A stretch of 43,956 nt of DNA, taken from the NCBI RefSeq assembly GCF_021654285.1, contig NZ_JAKFZS010000039.1, positions 1 through 43,956 of the forward strand, in the 5' to 3' direction. Origin of the DNA: Pseudoalteromonas luteoviolacea (GTDB taxonomy: Bacteria > Pseudomonadota > Gammaproteobacteria > Enterobacterales > Alteromonadaceae). This document shows, piece by piece, positions 32,592 through 42,298 of this stretch. The notes beneath the pieces were generated by a model that was not told where the DNA came from, did not search any database, and was given only the letters and a program-made list of their open reading frames with translations. The stretch's first letter is position 1. Each line of letters begins with the position of its first letter. Both the position numbers and the translations under genes were made by a program.

Positions 32592-33089
32592 TTACGCTTG
32601 TGCCGTATTTGCTTTGAGCACATGTGACTCAGCATACCTTTTAAGACCTTTGAGTAGTTTGCCAAACGCCACGGGAAATACCAGCCTTAACAATGGGTAA
32701 AATGGATAAGCAAATAATTTAAGCACAGGGGAAGCAACCCAAATTACTTCTGCTTGGTTTGGACCAAGTGCACGCACAGACATGGATACATGGTTTTGCT
32801 TAATTGGCACAATTTTAGGGTTATTTACGGGCAACACATCAAATGCCAATTGCTTTTTTTGCTCATTAAAGTCGGTGATAACTTCTTTGACTTTCGCGCC
32901 ATTAGGATCGGCGTTTAAATCACAAATACGCCCTTCCATCGGTGCACCTGTTTTGCTATTGCCACGACCCATTGCCACAGAGTTAGGAATAGGTCCCATC
33001 CATAAGTGGGCTTTATCAAACTCATGGGCAATCAAATGCCAAACTTGCTCTGCGGATTTATTGATGATGATTTTTTTAGTTACTTTCAT
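32592..33089 (-). CDS. SRPBCC-family protein
   Basis: The 165-residue protein begins MKVTKKIIINKSAEQVWHLI, the typical first strand and helix of the SRPBCC/START superfamily. A long C-terminal helix (about 140-158) closes the ligand cavity. There is no signal peptide. AGGTG lies about five bases before the ATG. The gene is 9 bases or more upstream of the AraC-type gene on the same strand, so they are probably cotranscribed. Ligand and role unknown; similar proteins occur next to AraC/GyrI regulators as small-molecule binding partners. Confidence 0.75.
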   Translation of the reverse strand: MKVTKKIIINKSAEQVWHLIAHEFDKAHLWMGPIPNSVAMGRGNSKTGAPMEGRICDLNADPNGAKVKEVITDFNEQKKQLAFDVLPVNNPKIVPIKQNHVSMSVRALGPNQAEVIWVASPVLKLFAYPFYPLLRLVFPVAFGKLLKGLKRYAESHVLKANTAQA

Positions 33090-33191
33090 AAGTACACCTG
33101 TGTATGTTGCGTTGATAGGTGTACTTTAAAAAATACCGACTGTGTTTTTTTGATATTTCTTGCTGTATCGACTCACTAAAATAGCAAAAAC

Positions 33192-33222
33192 AAAAAACCT
33201 ACCCTTTATGCAAAAGGTAGGC
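33192..33222 (-). terminator. terminator of the SGNH hydrolase gene
   Basis: Stem CCTACC(T/C)TTT paired with AAA(G)GGTAGG around a GCAT loop, followed by TTTTTT on the minus strand, about 27 bases after the stop at 33249. Confidence 0.85.
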
Positions 33223-33248
33223 TTATGTAAAATTGCTTTAAATCGCCT

Positions 33249-34355
33249 TTAATCTAACAAGTCATTCGAATTGATAAACGCAGACAGTTTATTCGCGATA
33301 TCAGTATGTTCTGCCTCAGTCGGATGCCAAATACACCCCTCTAATGGCGATGAAAAAGTGTGCGAGTACAACTTATCAATCCCCTGCTCTTCAAGCTTGG
33401 CTTTTGCCTCTAATGTAGCAGGAATAATGAAATCATAGGGGTAAGCGGGTCTTGGCATAAATATAATGGGTGCATTCGGGTAACGATAACGTACCTTATT
33501 GACGAACTCGACCATGGTAGAGATCCAGTCCGCTTTGACTTCTTCAATGGTTGCCCACGGTTCATGAGGCTGCGGATCTGTACTGAAATCGTTCGTGCCC
33601 ACCTCAATCACAACCAAATCAGGATGTGTATCTTCATAAGCTTTATTATCGCCAAATACCGCTGAGACTTTGTCTAAATAAGTACGAAGGTCATGATGCG
33701 GATCGTTACCGCTCCAATTTCGAATTAAGCCCAGCCCTGAATAAGATACTTGTGTGAAGCTGGCTTCAAGCATAGATGCTGTCAAATAAGGAAAAGCCAC
33801 TCTAGCATTACTGCTATCAACTATCTCCTGCCAAGTGCACTGGCGTTTAGTAGACTCACTGCCAAAACCAGCACTAATTGAGTCTCCGACAAATAAAATA
33901 TGTGGTTGCTGCTGCCAAATCCCCTCTAAACGGCCATCCGTTGAAAAGCTGAGTATTTTGGTATTGTTACCATAGTTTTCCCAACGTTTGACGATTTCAA
34001 TCTCGACCATTTTGGCTTCTTGCTGTGTAAAAACAACATGCTCTTCAAAATTGCCATTTGCATTGGTCACAATTTTTTTATGTAGCTGACCGTCCACCAA
34101 TACATCAAACTGATCGCCATAACCTGCTAATGTCACCTTCAGTGATTTGCCTACCAACTTAGTTTTGAGTTGCGTGCCCGGCCAGTTAAACTCAACCTGA
34201 CCTTTACTATAATGCTTGCTGACTCGCCCTTCATAAACAATGGCATGGTGCGTCGCTTGATAGCTTTTTGCAAACGCGGTGCTGGACAACAGCGCACTGC
34301 TGCAACTGAGAAAAGCCACCAACAGTGATAACTTAATAGATATTAACCTTAACAT
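33249..34355 (-). CDS. secreted SGNH hydrolase, CE2-like acetyl esterase
   Basis: The 368-residue protein has a signal peptide (MLRLISIKLSLLVAFLSCSSALLSSTAFA). An N-terminal jelly-roll-like domain of about 110 residues follows (VEFNWPGTQLKTKLVG...), then an SGNH esterase domain with ILFVGDSISAGFG (block I Ser), a Gly (YSGLGLIR) and GTND (block III Asn), and HPTEAEH near the end (His). The two-domain plan matches carbohydrate esterase family 2, which removes acetyl groups from sugars such as xylan or manno-oligosaccharides. It acts in the periplasm or outside the cell. It stands alone with its own terminator. Confidence 0.85.
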   Translation of the reverse strand: MLRLISIKLSLLVAFLSCSSALLSSTAFAKSYQATHHAIVYEGRVSKHYSKGQVEFNWPGTQLKTKLVGKSLKVTLAGYGDQFDVLVDGQLHKKIVTNANGNFEEHVVFTQQEAKMVEIEIVKRWENYGNNTKILSFSTDGRLEGIWQQQPHILFVGDSISAGFGSESTKRQCTWQEIVDSSNARVAFPYLTASMLEASFTQVSYSGLGLIRNWSGNDPHHDLRTYLDKVSAVFGDNKAYEDTHPDLVVIEVGTNDFSTDPQPHEPWATIEEVKADWISTMVEFVNKVRYRYPNAPIIFMPRPAYPYDFIIPATLEAKAKLEEQGIDKLYSHTFSSPLEGCIWHPTEAEHTDIANKLSAFINSNDLLD

Positions 34356-34561
34356 GTGTCATTCCTTAATTTAGTTTGTATCCGAGACTGTATTTCAACA
34401 TTACATATCAACATGCAATGCACACAGTGCCCGCCAAATTAGTCACGCATTAAGTACCACCCTCAAATACAGCCTATTTCATTTGAAAAAAACTCATACA
34501 GCAAACATCTGTTCACAATTCGACCTAGTCACTATTGTATGCACAAGTGCAATAATCTTAA

Positions 34562-34580
34562 AATACAATCATTCTCATTT
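34562..34580 (+). promoter_or_regulatory. Fur-like site upstream of the response regulator
   Basis: AATACAATCATTCTCATTT matches the second half of the Fur palindrome well (ATCATTCTCATTT) and the first half poorly. It lies 17-35 bases before the GTG start chosen for the response regulator. Confidence 0.45.
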
Positions 34581-34596
34581 TAGAAGACACAGATCT

Positions 34597-35292
34597 GTGA
34601 ACAACCGTATTTTAGTCGTAGAAGACGACATTACTCTCAACCAGCAAGTTTGCGCCCTACTTAATAACAGAGGCTATCAGGTAGACTGTCTTCATGATGG
34701 AGAACAAGGACTTAGCCAAGCACTCGCAGTAGATTACGACCTCATTATCTTAGATATTCGCTTGCCGAGCATGGAAGGCTATGAAATTTTGGCCCAGTTA
34801 AGAAAAATTAAACACACGCCTGTGTTGATTTTATCCGCCTGTGGTGCTGAGCAAGAACGTATAAAGGGCTTAAGCTTGGGCGCGGATGACTATTTATCTA
34901 AGCCCTTTAACCTTGATGAACTGGTATTACGCATCGAAGCCATTTTACGACGTGTTCATGCTAGCCACACACAAGCGCAAACGCCCTTTGAAATTACGTT
35001 GTCTGACCTACATTTAGACAGACAAAAACAGCTTGCTGCCTATAACACAGAGCCGCTAGACATTACTGCCATTCAATTTAAGTTGTTATGGCAGTTAGCA
35101 CACAACCATAAAGAGACACTCAGTAAAGCGTTTTTATATCAAAGCGTGCTTGAACGTCAATTCAGCCGATATGACCGTAGTTTAGATATGCACCTGAGCC
35201 GCTTGCGTAAGAAGCTCGTTGCAGTAGGGCTCAGCCCAGAGTCTATCACCACAGTGCATGGCAAAGGGTATCGTTTGCATGTTCAATCTTAG
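34597..35292 (+). CDS. OmpR-family response regulator
   Basis: From GTG 34597 the protein has 231 residues: a receiver domain (RILVVEDDITLN, phospho-Asp in LIILDIRLPS near residue 50, Lys in LSKPF) and a winged-helix DNA-binding domain (about 130-230, LDMHLSRLRKKL, VHGKGYRL). An in-frame TTG at 34483 would add a poorly conserved extension that runs through the Fur-like site and is unlikely to be used. It overlaps the kinase gene by 14 bases. With the TonB-dependent receptor gene next to it, the pair looks like a PfeR/PfeS-type system controlling a siderophore receptor; that functional link is inference. Confidence 0.9.
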   Translation: MNNRILVVEDDITLNQQVCALLNNRGYQVDCLHDGEQGLSQALAVDYDLIILDIRLPSMEGYEILAQLRKIKHTPVLILSACGAEQERIKGLSLGADDYLSKPFNLDELVLRIEAILRRVHASHTQAQTPFEITLSDLHLDRQKQLAAYNTEPLDITAIQFKLLWQLAHNHKETLSKAFLYQSVLERQFSRYDRSLDMHLSRLRKKLVAVGLSPESITTVHGKGYRLHVQS

Positions 35293-36616
35293 AGCATCAT
35301 ATTTTTTACGCCTGTGTGCGTTGGTTATTGCAGGATCTTTATTGCTCTTTGCTGTGATTGACTACTTGGTCAATCACACTGAGTTTAGGATGAGCCAAAT
35401 TAAAGTAGCGCATCAGCAAGAGCTCATCGCACTGGGCAAGCAAGCGGAGCAATTATATTTGTCAGGAGACATGGCTGCACTCAGTAAATATGTAAAAAAC
35501 ATAGAGCGAGACCATGATACTTGGGCTGCGGTGGTACAGCGCGAACTGACGCCACTGGCAGGCACGCAGCTTCAACAGTACTACCTAGACGAGTTTACAC
35601 TTGGTCGTGATGTAAGATGGAAAATCCACTTATACTTTGCTCGTAACCCTGTCATGGACATTCCGTTTGCAGATGACAAAACCCACTTTTTGATCCAGTT
35701 ACCCAGTCACATGCGCCCGGGTAATTATTGGCAAATTGCCTATATTTTGCTGCAATTTTGTGTACCTTTTTTAGTCTTAACCGGTATTTGCTGGCTGTTA
35801 TATCGCGCCATTATGAAGCCACTCAAACAACTAGAGCAAAGCACCCGCGCTTTTGCCGATGGAGACTTAGATAGCCGTATTGGCGACAAAATCTCTAGTC
35901 GCGATGCCGAGTTTACGCAAATTGCAGCCACCTTTGACAAAATGGCTAACTGCACCGCCAATACCATTCGCGCACAAAGGCAGTTTATTGCTGATTTTTC
36001 TCATGAAATTCGCACACCGATCGCGCGTATTGAAACCGCGCTGGAGTGCCATAAATCAGGCTTAGATCAACAAGATATGCTCAATCGCGTGACCAAAAAC
36101 ACCCATACCATGCGAGAACTTGCGGAGAACACCTTAACACTCACTTGGCTCGAAAATGAACGCTTCTGCCCACATACAGATACCGAAAACACCCCTTTTG
36201 ATTTGGTCGACTTAATTGACTGTATTGCTGAAGAGGTGAAGTTCGAAGCCCCTCATTTACAAATTAACCTAGAATTGCCCGACTCCAAAACGCTTAATAC
36301 TGATGCCAGAGTCCTTGGCCAAGTCATTGAGAATGTATTAAGAAATGCCAGCCGCTTTGCAGAGAGCCGCATCTTAGTGACGCTCGACAATACCACCATT
36401 CAAATCATTGATGATGGACCCGGTGTGTCAGACAATGAACTGACTGATATTTTCAAACCCTTCTATCGCAGCCACGGCTATTCACATACGCAGCCCGATA
36501 GTGATTCATTCGGTTTGGGGCTTGCTCTTTGCAAACGCCAAATGGAGCGACTCAACGGGCAGATATACGCACAAAACAATTCAGATTCAGGGCTGTGTAT
36601 CGTCATAGCACTTTAA
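35279..36616 (+). CDS. membrane sensor histidine kinase
   Basis: From ATG 35279 the protein has 445 residues. Two membrane segments (about 9-28 and 158-180) flank a periplasmic sensor of about 130 residues. HAMP (about 180-232) follows, then a HisKA domain with FIADFSHEIRTPIARIE (phospho-His) and an HATPase domain with an N box (VIENVLRNASRFA), a G1 (DDGPGVS) and FGLGLALCK. The frame opens at an earlier ATG (35258), but 35279 fits the overlap with the regulator. The 140 bases after its stop, before the receptor gene, contain the second Fur-like site. Confidence 0.9.
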   Translation: MFNLRASYFLRLCALVIAGSLLLFAVIDYLVNHTEFRMSQIKVAHQQELIALGKQAEQLYLSGDMAALSKYVKNIERDHDTWAAVVQRELTPLAGTQLQQYYLDEFTLGRDVRWKIHLYFARNPVMDIPFADDKTHFLIQLPSHMRPGNYWQIAYILLQFCVPFLVLTGICWLLYRAIMKPLKQLEQSTRAFADGDLDSRIGDKISSRDAEFTQIAATFDKMANCTANTIRAQRQFIADFSHEIRTPIARIETALECHKSGLDQQDMLNRVTKNTHTMRELAENTLTLTWLENERFCPHTDTENTPFDLVDLIDCIAEEVKFEAPHLQINLELPDSKTLNTDARVLGQVIENVLRNASRFAESRILVTLDNTTIQIIDDGPGVSDNELTDIFKPFYRSHGYSHTQPDSDSFGLGLALCKRQMERLNGQIYAQNNSDSGLCIVIAL

Positions 36617-36719
36617 CGATGGTTTTTTAGTCCCTATTACATGCCAATATGTCACTGTAAATGTAACAGTTGTAAAAGTGCTTTGTTTTGGGACAGAACC
36701 ATGAATAATACACGCGTAT

Positions 36720-36734
36720 TGATAACTATTTTCA
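36720..36734 (+). promoter_or_regulatory. Fur-like site upstream of the TonB-dependent receptor
   Basis: TGATAACTATTTTCA matches the 7-1-7 Fur palindrome TGATAATnATTATCA at 12 of 14 specified positions. It lies 22-36 bases before the receptor start. Confidence 0.6.
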
Positions 36735-36756
36735 TTTAAGATAAAGGAACACACCA

Positions 36757-38772
36757 ATGCAGTTTGGTTTTTCTCGCACATCTATCGCCCTTGCTGTCGC
36801 TGCAGCAACATTCGCGTCTCCCGCTACTTTGGCAGACAATCAACAGCAAAAGATTGAAATCATCGAAGTTCATGGAAAAGTCTCTGACGCCGATATGATC
36901 ATTGACCAAACTGATCTAACCCAGTTACAAGCCAACGACTTATCTGACATTTTTAGATCTTTACCACAAGTGTCTGTGGGTGGCTCAAACCCAGTCGCAC
37001 AGAAAATTTACGTGCGCGGCCTTGAAGACACCATGCTTAATGTCAGTATTGATGGCGCATTACAAGCAGGCTACTTATTCCACCACCAAGGTCGTTTATC
37101 TATTGAGCCTGAGCTTTTGAAGCAAGTTGATGTTGTTGCTGGTGCTGGTGATGCAACTTCGGGGTCAGGTGCACTTGGTGGCGCACTGAGATTTAAAACC
37201 AAAAGTGCTTCAGACTTACTTGCCCCAGATGAACAGTTTGGCGCGTTGTTCAAGCTTGGCTATTACGGCAATAGCGAGGGCTTTAAAGCAAGCTCGACAC
37301 TATATGGCCGTGTAACTGATGACATTGATGCACTTGTGTCACTTATCAAACGCGACACTGAAAACATGGAAGACGGTAATGGCGACGAGATCCCTTACTC
37401 ACAATCAGAGCAAGAAGTCGGGTTTGCAAAAATCAGTGGTGACTTGACCAGTACACAATCGTTTAGCTTAAGCCATGATGTCCGCCATGATGATGGCACG
37501 CGTTTACTTCGTGCTCACTGGCACCCAAGCCGTAAGAACTTTGCATTACCACAAGAAAGTGAGCGTACTACAAGTACATTAAACTACCTCTATGCGCCAC
37601 AAGATGACCTCATTGATATCGCTTTTTCTGCATATCAAACGAAGAACTCTATCACGCATGCTCATCCTGAAGGTGAAAATAGAGCCGGTGTTGTTGTCCA
37701 AAATACCTATTTTGCAGAGTATGACTCACAAGGGTTTGATCTAAAAAATACGGCACTATTTGAAACACACAAAATTGTTGCAGGCTTCGACTACAGAAGT
37801 GATGAGGCAATTTTGGAAGATGTCGGTTCTAACTATGAGCTATCAGGGGTAGAAGAAGGCAAAGTACTGGGTTTATATATCCAAGATTACTTCCAAGTGA
37901 CGGATCAATTCCAGATAAGTACTGGTGTAAGATACGACAAATATGAACTAACAGACGATAACGGGTTTGATTTTGACTCAAGCGGCTTTAGTCCTAACCT
38001 GAACTTAACTTATGAGATAACGCCTGAATTATCAGTAAACACTGGGTATGCTAAGGCTGTTCGTGGCCAAAAAGTAAAAGAGTTGTTTGTACTTGGCTAC
38101 TATGACAACGATGAAAACCTACGTAAAGAAGTGGCTGAAAACATCGAAGTGGGCTTCAAATATCTGGGTGACAACCTTGTTGTCCAAGCTGATGTCTTTA
38201 TGTCGACCATTGATGATGCTGTGTCTACTGCTAAAAACATTGAAAGCCAACCTGCAAACTTCCTAAGCAATGTCGGTGATTTAGAAAACAGAGGCATAAA
38301 CATCAATGCGCGTTACAGCTTTGACCGTGTATCTGTGTCTTTAGCGTTCAACAGCAGCCGCCCAGAATGGAAAACGCACGTTAATCCGGCACTTGCTGGC
38401 TCCGCGATTTCGGATCAAGATTGGTCAATCGGCACGTCTGTCGGTGATACACTGACACTCGGTGCAGATTACTCACTGACAGATTCTCTTGAGTTGGCTT
38501 GGCAAGCTCGCTTAGTTCAGAGATTGGATGATTCAGGTACTTATGTTTGGGATAACACAGAGCTGCCTGAAAAGGTAGGTTACGGTGTACATGATTTAAA
38601 AGCGACTTGGTACATCACAAACGACGAAAATGTGAAGCTAGATATCGCCATTAAGAACATCTTTGATAAGTTCTACTACGACCACGCAACTTACGCAGCC
38701 ATCGGCCCAATTGACACCGGTGTTGCAGAGCCTGGCCGTGATATTCGTGCCACCATAACATGGCAACTATAA
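36757..38772 (+). CDS. TonB-dependent outer membrane receptor
   Basis: The 671-residue protein has a signal peptide (MQFGFSRTSIALAVAAATFASPATLA) and a TonB box-like stretch (IEIIEVHG). A plug domain (about 45-155) ends in GAGDATSGSGALGGALRFKTK, followed by a 22-stranded barrel ending in RDIRATITWQL. AAGGA lies eight bases before the ATG. I see no FRAP/NPNL pair of hemoglobin receptors and no other signature that fixes the ligand. Neighbouring response regulator and kinase genes and the Fur-like site point to a ferric-siderophore or other iron-compound receptor. A terminator follows. Confidence 0.9.
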   Translation: MQFGFSRTSIALAVAAATFASPATLADNQQQKIEIIEVHGKVSDADMIIDQTDLTQLQANDLSDIFRSLPQVSVGGSNPVAQKIYVRGLEDTMLNVSIDGALQAGYLFHHQGRLSIEPELLKQVDVVAGAGDATSGSGALGGALRFKTKSASDLLAPDEQFGALFKLGYYGNSEGFKASSTLYGRVTDDIDALVSLIKRDTENMEDGNGDEIPYSQSEQEVGFAKISGDLTSTQSFSLSHDVRHDDGTRLLRAHWHPSRKNFALPQESERTTSTLNYLYAPQDDLIDIAFSAYQTKNSITHAHPEGENRAGVVVQNTYFAEYDSQGFDLKNTALFETHKIVAGFDYRSDEAILEDVGSNYELSGVEEGKVLGLYIQDYFQVTDQFQISTGVRYDKYELTDDNGFDFDSSGFSPNLNLTYEITPELSVNTGYAKAVRGQKVKELFVLGYYDNDENLRKEVAENIEVGFKYLGDNLVVQADVFMSTIDDAVSTAKNIESQPANFLSNVGDLENRGININARYSFDRVSVSLAFNSSRPEWKTHVNPALAGSAISDQDWSIGTSVGDTLTLGADYSLTDSLELAWQARLVQRLDDSGTYVWDNTELPEKVGYGVHDLKATWYITNDENVKLDIAIKNIFDKFYYDHATYAAIGPIDTGVAEPGRDIRATITWQL

Positions 38773-38796
38773 TAAAATTCTAGTCAGCTGAACAAA

Positions 38797-38819
38797 GAGG
38801 CCCACAAGGCCTCTTTTTT
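38797..38819. terminator. terminator between the receptor and RecQ genes
   Basis: Stem GAGGCC / GGCCTC with a CACAA loop, preceded by AAA and followed by TTTTTT, so it can serve both converging transcripts. Confidence 0.9.
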
Positions 38820-38842
38820 CGTGCTAGGCGATTGTAACCAAA

Positions 38843-40783
38843 CTAGACTAGTCCAAGCTGAGAAAGCTTGCTCTCAACCTGCTTATATCTCAAAGCACTG
38901 CAACTACCAAAACCAGACCTCTGTCTAAACTTATTGGCTGTAGACATCGGCGTTGTCATGCCAGTTAAAAAACGCACCAGTACTGGGGCTGTCGCTTCAA
39001 TGCCAGCTTGGTTGAGATAGTTTTTTAACCCATTGATGTCATCTCTTAATTGCTGATCATCTGGGAAAAGCGGCTCTTGACTAAATTGCAGTTGCGCAGA
39101 GCTACCTCGGCACACGCTACAGTGCCCGCAGCTTTGCGGCACTTGCTGATCGTCAAAGTATCTGGCGAGGTTATTAGACAAACAGTTTTGCAACTCAAAA
39201 AAGCGCAGCATGGCTGCAATGCGCTTTACTTCCCCAAGCTCCTTATCAGAAAAATAATCACTCAATTTGTTAGCGAGCTCAGGGGCGTTCAAAGCAGTTT
39301 CATCCACTTGGTAGACTTGCATCATACGCTTAGATTCAAGCAAGATCATGCCCTGCTCATGCAAATAATCCAGTGCTGCAACCACGCGGCCGCGCTCTAG
39401 TCCTTGATTGACCAAAGCGGCCATATCAACTGTTCCCCACACTTTTTTAAAGTCGGTATTTGAAACTATCTGCTGAATAAACGCTTGGCGATTTGCGTCA
39501 AAGGAGTTCAGCACTTTGTTTTCTGTGTGTAGCCATTTAAAACGAAAATCAGCATAAAATGCATATTTTGCTTCGAGCACACCAAACAACTCCAGTTGAA
39601 CGAGCGCCGTTTTTAGCGCAAGCAGGCGAATGTTTGTCGCCTTAGACACTCTCAGCTCTTGCATTTCCCAAAGCCCTTGAGACATTGACGTGCGAATTTC
39701 ATTAAGTAGTGATTCAATATTGCCAAGCTCAGGCGTGTCTGCATACACAAAGTTCTCAAGGGTTGAAACCCCGTCTAAATTTGCCAGTGTGATACATTTT
39801 GACGGCTGCCCGTCTCGCCCAGCACGACCAATTTCTTGGCTGTAGTTTTCAATAGACTTAGGTAAATCATAATGAATAACAAAGCGAATATCTGATTTAT
39901 CAATCCCCATACCAAACGCGATAGTGGCCACGATGATACGCTTTTCATTGTGCATAAATTGCTGTTGGATCTGCTGCCTTGCGTCATCTTTTAACCCTGC
40001 ATGGTAGGCAACTGCGTCTTGCCCTGCTGCTTGTAGCTGTTTTGCGACTTCTTCTGCCGTTTGCTGCAACGTAACATAAATAATACCGCTGTCCTGTGTC
40101 TGGCTTAAAAACGATAAAATCGTCGGTAGCTTCTCACTCTCGGTGCAGGCCTGAATACTCAAATCTAAATTGGCGCGATAAAACCCGGTTTGCACAATAT
40201 GCTGCTCATCAATGGAGAATCGATGTGCCATATCTCGCTTTACTTTTTTTGTTGCGGTTGCCGTTAATAGCAGGACCAAAGGAATATTTAGCTCATTGCG
40301 AATTTGCGGTAACTTCAAATAATCGGGTCTAAAGTTATGACCCCACTCTGAAATACAGTGCGCCTCATCGACCACCAGCATAGAAATGGGCACTTGCTTG
40401 ATAAAGCCCCGAAAGCGCTCATTTTTAAAACGCTCAACAGACACCATCAAAATTTTGATGTGGCCATCTCTCACACCTTGCATCACACTTTGTGATTGCT
40501 CATAAGTTTGCGTCGAGTCTAAACTTGCAGCAGGGATCCCCTTTTTATTTAAAAACTCAATTTGATCTTGCATCAAAGCAAGCAGTGGAGAAACCACTAA
40601 CGTGAGATTGGGCAAATGTAATGCAGTTAGCTGATAGCACAGGGATTTTCCAGAGCCCGTTGGAAATATCGCCAAGCTAGACTGGCCACCAATTAATTGC
40701 TCAATGGTTTGTGCTTGGCCTGCCCTAAAAGCACTAAATCCAAAATACTGTTCTAGCGTCTGATGTATATCTGCTTGATGCAT
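38843..40783 (-). CDS. RecQ-family ATP-dependent DNA helicase
   Basis: The 646-residue protein has Walker A in FPTGSGKSLCYQ, the DEAH box VVDEAHCISEWGHNFRPDY (with the RecQ aromatic loop), LLTATATKKV, and motif VI QEIGRAGRDGQPS. The RecQ zinc domain is present with four cysteines (QNCLSNN..., SCGHCSVC, near 560-590), then a winged-helix-like part. There is no HRDC domain at the C-terminus, so it is a RecQ-type helicase but probably not the housekeeping RecQ. The ATG at 40783 has only a weak GAGA in front. It is convergent with the receptor gene. Confidence 0.9.
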   Translation of the reverse strand: MHQADIHQTLEQYFGFSAFRAGQAQTIEQLIGGQSSLAIFPTGSGKSLCYQLTALHLPNLTLVVSPLLALMQDQIEFLNKKGIPAASLDSTQTYEQSQSVMQGVRDGHIKILMVSVERFKNERFRGFIKQVPISMLVVDEAHCISEWGHNFRPDYLKLPQIRNELNIPLVLLLTATATKKVKRDMAHRFSIDEQHIVQTGFYRANLDLSIQACTESEKLPTILSFLSQTQDSGIIYVTLQQTAEEVAKQLQAAGQDAVAYHAGLKDDARQQIQQQFMHNEKRIIVATIAFGMGIDKSDIRFVIHYDLPKSIENYSQEIGRAGRDGQPSKCITLANLDGVSTLENFVYADTPELGNIESLLNEIRTSMSQGLWEMQELRVSKATNIRLLALKTALVQLELFGVLEAKYAFYADFRFKWLHTENKVLNSFDANRQAFIQQIVSNTDFKKVWGTVDMAALVNQGLERGRVVAALDYLHEQGMILLESKRMMQVYQVDETALNAPELANKLSDYFSDKELGEVKRIAAMLRFFELQNCLSNNLARYFDDQQVPQSCGHCSVCRGSSAQLQFSQEPLFPDDQQLRDDINGLKNYLNQAGIEATAPVLVRFLTGMTTPMSTANKFRQRSGFGSCSALRYKQVESKLSQLGLV

Positions 40784-41071
40784 AAAGTGTCTCGTTGTGA
40801 TGTGTGAGCATAAGCGTTGGCCATCTTATTTAACCAAACAGCAGAGCAAATGCTAATTCACGCCCATGATAATTATGTACTTTATGATACCAGCTATTTG
40901 GGCACCTTTGCTTCACATATGATGAGTTTCATTTATTTTGTACTAGGTGCAGACAATAAGTGCTATTTGTCGCTTTCTATTTGAACAACACTGCCCCAAT
41001 CGCTTATTCTTTTGTGCGCAAAACATCCAAACACGTATTATCGAAGTCCATGTTTTTATAAGGAGTATTTA

Positions 41072-41497
41072 ATGGCACATGTGCGCCAAGCGACCATCAC
41101 TGACGCTAATGAGATTAATGAACTCTCACGCTTTTTAGGCTACTCAAATACGACCTCTGACGAAGCTCAGCAGCGGCTGGAATATTTACTTGAATCAACC
41201 AATGATGATGTCTGGGTATGTGAGGTAAATGGACACATTGCTGGCTGGCTTCACGGGTTTAAAGCGCACCGACTAGCCTCTAATATGTTTTATGAAATAG
41301 GCGGTTTAGTCGTTGACCCAAAAATCAGGAAACAAGGGGTGGGTAAATTGCTTGTTGAGCAAGCTTATCAATATGCTCAACAACTTAATGTGGAGCTTAG
41401 AGTTAGGTGTAACAACAAGCGTGTTGAAACACATGAATTTTATAACAGACTTGGCTTTACCCAAGCAAAACAGCAGAGTGTATTTAGCAAGCGTTAA
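41072..41497 (+). CDS. GNAT-family N-acetyltransferase
   Basis: The start ATG 41072 has AAGGAG seven bases upstream, and the 141-residue product begins MAHVRQATITDANEINEL. An earlier in-frame start at 41012 would add an unconserved extension. The acetyl-CoA binding motif A is GGLVVDPKIRKQGVGKLLVEQA, followed by FYNRLGF near the end, as in typical GNATs. The substrate is unknown. It is a single gene with the RecQ gene divergent upstream; the 288-base gap upstream shows no other feature. Confidence 0.88.
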   Translation: MAHVRQATITDANEINELSRFLGYSNTTSDEAQQRLEYLLESTNDDVWVCEVNGHIAGWLHGFKAHRLASNMFYEIGGLVVDPKIRKQGVGKLLVEQAYQYAQQLNVELRVRCNNKRVETHEFYNRLGFTQAKQQSVFSKR

Positions 41498-41599
41498 TAC
41501 CTTGTTTGACCTAATAAATGTTCGTGTAATGCAATGAAAGATACATTTTTATCAATGCACATTAAACTGACGGTATGAAAAGCACAGGGAGCCAATGAA

Positions 41600-42235
41600 A
41601 TGTCTTTGCCAAATCAACAATCTCGATGCCAATCAACCACAAGTAAATTAAGAAAACTTGCGGTATTTTCCAGCTTTTTACTGCTTTTTGGCTGTAATAC
41701 GACCAGTTTAACGAGCGAGTCAAGCGCGCTTGAAACTGCAAATAATGACTGCATTGGCAAGGTAGAGCAGCATACAGGGCTTGTGCCCCTGCCAGATGAA
41801 AGGCTTCCGTCAGGTGTGGTTATGCCGCAGCAGCAAGGTGGCTTATGCAAGGGGCTGGTATTCGTCACTACCCAAGAGATCACCATATGGCGTGCATGGA
41901 ATAGTGAGTACAGTGGTTCAAAACTTGGAAAGTGGTGGACCTTCGACAAACCTCGAGGCTCTATCTCTCAATATCGACGAGACAATGTGATCTGCCCGAG
42001 CTACTCCCCTTTAGATATGCTCGTCAGTTGTAAAATAAAAGTCGGCACGCGGGTCATCGTGGGCCCCGGGCAGAGTGCAAAATGCAGTGATTACTTTAGC
42101 TACCCTGCATCAAAAACAAACCAGATATATTTAGCGGATGCCGAAAATACAACATTAGTTTGTCAATCTTATGATGGCCGATTTTCTTGGCGAGAAGCGC
42201 CGCAAAAAGTAGTCAAATCCGCTGAGTCACTTTAG
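41600..42235 (+). CDS. hypothetical lipoprotein
   Basis: The 211-residue protein has an N-terminal basic region, then a hydrophobic stretch with a lipobox (FSSFLLLFGC), so lipidation at Cys 32 is likely. The mature part has at least six cysteines (DDCIG-type spacing is not found; LCKGL, ICPSY, SCKIK, KCSDY, VCQSY), which suggests disulfides in the periplasm. No known domain recognised. GGGAG lies eight bases before the ATG. It is convergent with the next gene, and a 12-bp perfect stem lies between them. Confidence 0.7.
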   Translation: MSLPNQQSRCQSTTSKLRKLAVFSSFLLLFGCNTTSLTSESSALETANNDCIGKVEQHTGLVPLPDERLPSGVVMPQQQGGLCKGLVFVTTQEITIWRAWNSEYSGSKLGKWWTFDKPRGSISQYRRDNVICPSYSPLDMLVSCKIKVGTRVIVGPGQSAKCSDYFSYPASKTNQIYLADAENTTLVCQSYDGRFSWREAPQKVVKSAESL

Positions 42236-42246
42236 TTGACTCAACT

Positions 42247-42286
42247 AACAGAGCACAATCACTCTTAAATTCACTTGTGCTCTGTT
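42247..42286. terminator. shared hairpin between two converging lipoprotein genes
   Basis: A 12-bp perfect stem (AACAGAGCACAA / TTGTGCTCTGTT) encloses a 16-base loop. It has no T run on either strand, so termination would be moderate; the symmetric position between converging genes supports the role. Confidence 0.55.
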
Positions 42287-42298
42287 TGCTAAAAATGA

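Noticed and set aside
34483..34596. Upstream TTG extension of the response regulator.
   Set aside because: It would add about 38 residues not typical of receiver domains and would cover a Fur-like site; GTG 34597 gives the normal N-terminus.
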